From Myxococcales bacterium (lineage in GTDB: Bacteria > Myxococcota > B64-G9): a DNA stretch of 64,000 bases. The translations under genes were made by a program, and so were the position numbers. The notes under the pieces are model-generated. The model did not search any database. It was not told the origin of the DNA and worked only from the letters and a program-made list of their open reading frames with translations. Location: NCBI GenBank assembly GCA_012798435.1, contig JAAZNF010000084.1, positions 62,001 to 126,000 of the forward strand, given 5' to 3'. Below, one piece after another: positions 58,542-64,000 of this stretch; the first letter of the stretch is position 1, and each line of letters begins with the position of its first letter.

Positions 58542-58999
58542 GCGAGCGGCCGGACTGGGACACCTACTTCATGGACTTCGCCCGCCTGGCGGAGCGGCGT
58601 TCCACCTGCCTGCGGCGCCGGGTGGGCGCGGTGATCGTCAAGGAGCGCATGCTCATGGCCACCGGCTACAACGGGGCGCCCAAGGGCACCCCGCACTGCG
58701 CCGAGGTGGGCTGCCTGCGCCAGAAGCTGAATGTGCCCTCCGGCCAGCGGCACGAGTTGTGCCGCGGCCTGCACGCCGAGCAGAACGCCATCATCCAGGC
58801 GGCCTACCACGGGGTGTCCATCCGGGAGGGCACCCTGTACTGCACCTTCAGCCCGTGCATCATCTGCATCAAGATGATCATCAACGCCGGCTTGCGCCGC
58901 GTGGTCTTCCTGGGAGACTATCCCGATCGGCTGGCGCTCGAGCTCGGCCAGAGCGCCGGGCTGGAGCTGTGCAAGCTGGCGGAGGCCGAAGCCGTCTAG
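58538..58999 (+). CDS. dCMP/cytidine deaminase
   Basis: '[13 protein letters not shown]' and '[17 protein letters not shown]' zinc motifs. Confidence 0.93.
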
Positions 59000-59015
59000 G
59001 CGGAGTCGCTCGCAC

Positions 59016-59501
59016 ATGAAGTGCCCCGGTTGCGGACATCTGGAGAACAAGGTCATCGACTCGCGCCTGAGCCAGGACGGCAAGGCCATCCGGCGCCGCC
59101 GCGAGTGCGCCGCCTGCCGCCACCGATTCACCACCTACGAGCGGGCCGAGGATACCACCCCCCTGGTGGTGAAGAAGGACGGCCGCCGCGAGCCGTTCGA
59201 ACGCGAGAAGTTGAAGTCCGGCATCCTGCGGGCCTGCGAGAAGCGGCCGGTCGGTGTCGACGAGATCGTGCGCTTCGTGGATGAGGTCGAGCGGCGGCTC
59301 AGCGAGAAGGGCGAGCGCGAGGTCTCCTCGACCTGGCTGGGCGAGGAGGTCATGCGCTTCTTGCACGACCTGGACGAGGTGGCCTACGTGCGCTTCGCCA
59401 GCGTGTACCGCTCCTTCCGCGACCTGTCCGAGTTCATGGGCGAGCTCAAGGAACTCATCGAAGAGCGCGGGCGGACCGCCAAGAAGCGCGGCAAGAGCTG
59501 A
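59016..59501 (+). CDS. nrdR: Transcriptional repressor NrdR
   Basis: '[42 protein letters not shown]'. Confidence 0.97.
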   Translation: MKCPGCGHLENKVIDSRLSQDGKAIRRRRECAACRHRFTTYERAEDTTPLVVKKDGRREPFEREKLKSGILRACEKRPVGVDEIVRFVDEVERRLSEKGEREVSSTWLGEEVMRFLHDLDEVAYVRFASVYRSFRDLSEFMGELKELIEERGRTAKKRGKS

Positions 59502-59513
59502 GGCGACACGAGG

Positions 59514-60671
59514 ATGGGCCGGTTTGTCAACCCTCTGTCTTGCCATGAGCGGCTGATGCGGCGCGCGCTGGCACTCGCCCGGCGCGCGCGCGGCCGCACC
59601 TGGCCCAACCCGATGGTGGGCGCGCTGGTGGTGCGAGGGGGGCGGGTGGTCGGAGAGGGATACCACCGCCGGGCGGGGTTGCCCCACGCCGAGATCGAGG
59701 CCCTGCGCCGGGCTGGCCGCGCCGCCCGCGGCGCCGATCTCTACTGCACGCTGGAGCCTTGCCATCTCCACGGGCGCACCGGTCCCTGTCACCGGGCCAT
59801 CGCCGCCGCCGGCATTCGCCGGGTGTTCGTCGGCGCGCTGGATCCCAACCCGCGCGAGTGCGGCCGGGGGATCCGGGCATTGCGCCGCTTGGGCATCGAG
59901 GTGCGCTACGGAATCCTGGAGAACGAGTGCCAGCGCTTGAACGAGGTGTTCCAGATCCTCATTCGGGAGAGGCGCCCGTGGGTGGTGGCCAAGGCGGCCA
60001 CGAGCCTGGATGGTCGGCTGGCTCCGGCGGGGGGTCGGGCGCAGCGTCTGACCGGCGACGCCTGCCAGCGGCGGGTCCACCGCCTGCGGGCGGCGGTGGA
60101 CGCGGTCCTGGTCGGCGCCGGAACGGTCCGCTGCGACGATCCCCGACTCGACGTGCGCCGGGTGCGAGGCCGGAACCCGGCGGTGGTCGTCCTCGACGGC
60201 CGGCTGTCGTGCTCGCCGCGGGCGCGCGTGTTCCGCCTGCGCCGTGGTTCGCCAGTGCTGGTGTACACGACCCGCCGCGCCAGCGTGGCGCGACAGCGAG
60301 CGCTGGAGCGCGCCGGGGCCGAGGTGATCCGACTACCCGCCCGGGCCGGCCGACTGCCGCTTTCGGCCGTGCTTGCGGACTTGCTCTCGCGCGGCGTGTA
60401 CCGCCTGCTGGTGGAAGGTGGCGCCGACGTGCTGGGACAATTCCTATCGGCCCAGGTGGTGGATCGGCTGGAGATCCACCTGGCGCCCCTGCTGCTGGGA
60501 GATGCCGCGGTGCCGCTGGCTCGTTTCAGCGGCGCGCGTAACGTGGGACGGGCCCTGCGTCTCTGGCGCGTCGAGTGGCGCCGGCTCGGAGAGGATGGCG
60601 TGTGCGCGGGCGCGCTGCCAGCGAAAGGACAGGCATGTTCACCGGGATCGTCGAGGACATCGGGCAGGTGA
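59514..60671 (+). CDS. ribD: Bifunctional riboflavin biosynthesis deaminase/reductase
   Basis: 'NPMVGALVVRGGRVVGEGYH', 'YCTLEPCHLHGRTGPC', 'WVVAKAATSLDGRLA'. Confidence 0.95.
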   Translation: MGRFVNPLSCHERLMRRALALARRARGRTWPNPMVGALVVRGGRVVGEGYHRRAGLPHAEIEALRRAGRAARGADLYCTLEPCHLHGRTGPCHRAIAAAGIRRVFVGALDPNPRECGRGIRALRRLGIEVRYGILENECQRLNEVFQILIRERRPWVVAKAATSLDGRLAPAGGRAQRLTGDACQRRVHRLRAAVDAVLVGAGTVRCDDPRLDVRRVRGRNPAVVVLDGRLSCSPRARVFRLRRGSPVLVYTTRRASVARQRALERAGAEVIRLPARAGRLPLSAVLADLLSRGVYRLLVEGGADVLGQFLSAQVVDRLEIHLAPLLLGDAAVPLARFSGARNVGRALRLWRVEWRRLGEDGVCAGALPAKGQACSPGSSRTSGR

Positions 60672-61291
60672 GCCGCGTGCGGCACCGGGCGGAGGGCCTG
60701 CGCCTGGAGATCACCACCCGCCTGCCGCTGGAATCATTGCCCCCGGGGTGTTCGGTGGCGGTGGACGGGGTGTGCCTCACGGTATGCGCCCACGCAAAAG
60801 GCGCCTTCGCGGCCGACGTCGGCCACGAGACGGCGCGAGTGACAACCCTGGGCCGCGCACGCGCGGGTGGGCGGGTGCACCTGGAGCGTGCGCTCGTTTT
60901 CGGCGGCCGGCTCGATGGGCACCTGGTCACCGGCCACGTGGATGGCGTGGGCGAGGTGCTCGAGCGCTCCGTGCGGGGGAGCGGGGTCGACCTCGTGCTG
61001 CGCGCCCCGGAAGCCGTGCGGCCATTCCTCGTGGAGAAGGGCTCGGTGGCGGTGGACGGCGTCAGCCTCACGGTGAACGCTCCCTCCGCCGACGCCTTCC
61101 GCGTGGCGCTGGTGCCCCACACCCTGGAGAAGACCCGTCTGGGAGAGTTGCGGCCGGGCGAGGGGATCAACCTGGAGGCCGACCTCATCGGAAAGTACGT
61201 CCGACACTTCGTGGCGCCGGCGGGCCAGGGCGTGGACGAGGATTTCCTCGCCGAACACGGCTTTCTCGGGCCCGGCGGCCGCTCGCGCTGA
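60635..61291 (+). CDS. ribE: Riboflavin synthase alpha subunit
   Basis: 'MFTGIVEDIGQV', 'VAVDGVCLTV', 'HLVTGHVDGVGEV', 'VAVDGVSLTVN' (duplicated lumazine-binding domains). Confidence 0.95.
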   Translation: MFTGIVEDIGQVSRVRHRAEGLRLEITTRLPLESLPPGCSVAVDGVCLTVCAHAKGAFAADVGHETARVTTLGRARAGGRVHLERALVFGGRLDGHLVTGHVDGVGEVLERSVRGSGVDLVLRAPEAVRPFLVEKGSVAVDGVSLTVNAPSADAFRVALVPHTLEKTRLGELRPGEGINLEADLIGKYVRHFVAPAGQGVDEDFLAEHGFLGPGGRSR

Positions 61292-61292
61292 G

Positions 61293-63479
61293 CTATTTCT
61301 GCGCCGCCATTTCTGAAAGACGCCCCTCGTCCACCGCCGCCGGGGGAAACAGCGTCATGCGTGAGGTCACGGCGGCGGAGATGGAGAGGCCGAAGGGGCT
61401 CTGGGGCGCGTAGCCGGCCTGCATCTGGAAGGCGCCGGTGAAGGACACCAGGGCGCGCAGATCGGGCGCCAGGAACACCGGGATGCCCTTCTGGCCGGCC
61501 TGGGCCAGCAGCTCCTTGGCCTGGCGGGCGTGCGCGCGAACCTTTCCGGGATCGCTCTCCGAGAGGGCCAGCCACAGCCGGCACTGGAGCTGGGTGTGCA
61601 GATCCGCGAAACGGTCGGCCTGCGCGGCGAGCGACTTCTTCAACGCCTCGCCGGCCGGGTCGCCGCCGAGCAGGCTCAGGATGGTCTTGAGCGCGAGTTG
61701 CGTCGGGTCCTGGCCGCATATCGGCGCCATCTGCTCGATGAGATCGAGCGCTTCTTTCGACTGCTGACCCTCCATGAGCAAGGTGGAGAGGGCGGTCACG
61801 CTGTCGCACAGGACCACGGGATCGCGCTCGTCCCCCTCGGCCGCGGCGTAGGCCTGCATGGCCTCCTGGTAGGCGGCGGCGACCTGGGGAATGCGGCGGG
61901 AGACCTCCTCCGGAACGCCCACCAGCGCCTCCACGGCCAGGAGGTGCGCCCGCCACAGCAACCACTGCTGGGTGCGTTTCTCGGCCAGGCGAGCGGCGAT
62001 CCATTCCTGGATGGGCTTCAGTTCCGCCGCGCTCTTCTGCTTCAGCGCTTCGCGGATGGCCTGGCCGGCCATGACCGGCAGAAGCTCGGGCGGGAAGGGC
62101 TTGCCCTGGCTGGCCTTGGCGAAGCGCTGGATGGCCGCCGGGACGTCCACGCCAAGCTCGCCGAGCTGGCGCAGCAGGTACACCATCTGCAGGCCGGCGG
62201 GATCGTCCGGGTACGCCTGGGCGAAGGCCTCCACGTCCCGTCGCAGCGAATCCGGCGGCACGGGGCGGGTGGGATCGCGGGAGTAGCGTGCCAGGTCGAT
62301 GAACAGGCGCGTGAGGTTGGCCAGGCGCGCCTCCACGGCGGCGAAGGCCACCAGATCCGCGCGCAGCAGGTCTTCGTCGCGCGATGCAGACCCGGCCTTC
62401 CCCGGGTTCACCAGGATCTTGAGGAATTCGAGCAGCCCGAGCCCGATGCGCCGTCCCAGCAGGGCGGGGTGGGGAGGGGTGGCCCGGGCCGAGCGCGCGA
62501 AGTCGCGGATCCGCTCCGCCGGAGCGCCGCTCAGCACCAGCGCATCCAGGTAGTCGCGCTGGAGGAGCGGAAGGTCGCTCTGCGTCACCACGGCCGGGTT
62601 CAGCGTGGACGTCAGGCGCCAGGGCTCTTCGAGCTGGAGCAGGATCTCGGCCAGGCGGGCCATCTCGGGGGAGCTGATCTTCTTCGGGACCTTCTTGATC
62701 AGCGCAACCAGCTCGCGCCGCAGCTCGGCCGGCTGGAGGTCGGCGCCTGCCTTCTGCGCCCGCTGCAAGGCCGCCTCGGCGGCCGGGGCCTTGCCTTGCT
62801 CGAACAGCGCCTCGGCCAGCCATACGCTGGCCGGCCCCGGGCCTCCGATCTCCTCCAGCGTCAGCGCCGCGCGCTCCATGTCGGCGTAGCGGCCCAGGCG
62901 CCGGTGCGTCTCCACCAGCGCCGCGAGCAGCGAGGCACGGTGCGCCTCGGGCACCCCGGCACGCGGCAGGGTGCGCCGCGCCAGCCACAGGATGCCCTCG
63001 CGGGCGTAGGGGGGGAGGTCGCGCAGGCGGTCGAGGAGCTGAACCAGCGGGTGGTTGGCGCCCGCCTGAAGCCGGTACATCTCGACCGCCGGCTGGAGCA
63101 GGTTGCGCACGCGTTCCATGCCCGCAAAGGCCCGGTAGCACTCGAGTAGCCGCGCCTCCCACTCGGCGGCCGGCTCCACCGTGCCGGCCGCCAGCGCCTG
63201 CTCCAGCAGCACCGCCACCGCCACCCAGCCCAGGAGCGGCTGGCTGTCCTCGAGCATGTTGATCTTCGAGAACGGTGGCAGCGTGGCCGAAAGCTCCAGG
63301 GCGCGCCGGGCGCGATCGGCCGCGGCGCCCACCGCCAGAAGCTCGAGATCGTATTGCGACCCGACCTCGGGGATCACCTTGGCCAGCCGGGGCTGAAAGT
63401 CGGCCGCCCGGGCGGCCGGCGCCGCCAGCGGCGCGCCCAGCACGAGCGCCAGCAGACAACGAGCGATGACCAGGCGCAT
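61293..63479 (-). CDS. Large secreted helical-repeat protein of unknown function
   Basis: 728 aa; signal peptide 'LVIARCLLALVLGAPLAAPAARA'; TPR-like helical composition. Confidence 0.65.
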   Translation of the reverse strand: MRLVIARCLLALVLGAPLAAPAARAADFQPRLAKVIPEVGSQYDLELLAVGAAADRARRALELSATLPPFSKINMLEDSQPLLGWVAVAVLLEQALAAGTVEPAAEWEARLLECYRAFAGMERVRNLLQPAVEMYRLQAGANHPLVQLLDRLRDLPPYAREGILWLARRTLPRAGVPEAHRASLLAALVETHRRLGRYADMERAALTLEEIGGPGPASVWLAEALFEQGKAPAAEAALQRAQKAGADLQPAELRRELVALIKKVPKKISSPEMARLAEILLQLEEPWRLTSTLNPAVVTQSDLPLLQRDYLDALVLSGAPAERIRDFARSARATPPHPALLGRRIGLGLLEFLKILVNPGKAGSASRDEDLLRADLVAFAAVEARLANLTRLFIDLARYSRDPTRPVPPDSLRRDVEAFAQAYPDDPAGLQMVYLLRQLGELGVDVPAAIQRFAKASQGKPFPPELLPVMAGQAIREALKQKSAAELKPIQEWIAARLAEKRTQQWLLWRAHLLAVEALVGVPEEVSRRIPQVAAAYQEAMQAYAAAEGDERDPVVLCDSVTALSTLLMEGQQSKEALDLIEQMAPICGQDPTQLALKTILSLLGGDPAGEALKKSLAAQADRFADLHTQLQCRLWLALSESDPGKVRAHARQAKELLAQAGQKGIPVFLAPDLRALVSFTGAFQMQAGYAPQSPFGLSISAAVTSRMTLFPPAAVDEGRLSEMAAQK

Positions 63480-64000
63480 CAGGAGCGCTTTCGCCGCAGG
63501 AAGGGGGCGAGGAGCAGCATCGCCAAGCCGCCCGTGCCGGCGCCGTCCGCGGTGCCGCAGCCGCAGCCGTCACTCTTGCAGTCCGGCACCTCGGCGCTGC
63601 AGGTCCCCGCCTGGCACATCACGCAGTCGCCGCACTCGTAGCCGTCCGGCCGCGGCATGTGGAGGCAACCGACGTCGGTGGCGCAGCTGTCGATGGTGCA
63701 GGCGTTGTCGTCGTCGCAGTTGACCGTGCCCGAGGGGACGCAGGCGCCACCCTGGCAGACCGCCGTGCCGCACAGGCCACCGCCGCAATTGGTGCCATCG
63801 GCCACGGGCGCGTTGCGGCAACCGAGGACCGGGTCGCAGCTGTCCGTGGTGCAGGGGTTGTGGTCGTCGCAGGCCAGGCCGGCGCCGGTGGGGAGGCAGG
63901 TGCCGTTCTGGCAGGCGTCGGCGCCGTTGCACAGGTTGCCGTCGTCGCACGGGGAACCGTTGGCGATGTTCTGGCGCACGCAGCCCGAGCCGGGGTTGCA
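63479..64000 (-). CDS. C-terminal part of a Cys-rich repeat protein with MYXO-CTERM-like tail (5' end outside window)
   Basis: Frame open to the window edge; repeats 'CDDGNLCNGADACQNGTCLPTG', 'CDDHNPCTTDSCDPVLGC'; tail 'DGCGCGTADGAGTGGLAMLLLAPFLRRKRS'. Confidence 0.85.
   Translation of the reverse strand, partial: CNPGSGCVRQNIANGSPCDDGNLCNGADACQNGTCLPTGAGLACDDHNPCTTDSCDPVLGCRNAPVADGTNCGGGLCGTAVCQGGACVPSGTVNCDDDNACTIDSCATDVGCLHMPRPDGYECGDCVMCQAGTCSAEVPDCKSDGCGCGTADGAGTGGLAMLLLAPFLRRKRS

Noticed and set aside
60526-63573. 1015-aa minus-strand ORF
   Set aside because: Overlaps ribE antisense and the 61293-63479 gene in another frame; Arg/Pro/Gly/Ala-rich with no motif

Overview
High-GC, gene-dense bacterial chromosome segment. 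It looks like a deltaproteobacterium or Myxococcota relative, judging by MYXO-CTERM-like tails, a PEGA-domain Ser/Thr kinase, a GEGP diheme protein and an FHA/sigma-54 regulator. Most of the window is core gene content: holB-ricT-metG-tatD, queA-tgt-yajC-secD-secF-recJ, DUF177-rpmF-fabD-acpP, rpiB-dCMP deaminase-nrdR-ribD-ribE, otsB-otsA, gdhA, ubiE. I recognised no tRNA, rRNA, CRISPR array, prophage or intact transposon. The most interesting signals are: (1) a duplicated pair of secreted, three-module thiol-redox proteins whose outer modules resemble eukaryotic GILT, with a MopE-like CDNGIDDxGD linker (16390-17949 and 22378-23934); (2) an HTH/PBP regulator, diheme GEGP lipoprotein and porin cassette; (3) an FHA-GAF-sigma54-Fis regulator split by a frameshift at a G6 run; (4) a TatD nuclease fused to a radical-SAM domain; (5) an orphan FlhB/EscU-like protein; (6) three MYXO-CTERM-like proteins; (7) REP-like repeats around a uvsE gene. 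All family calls come from reading the sequence; no database search was run.
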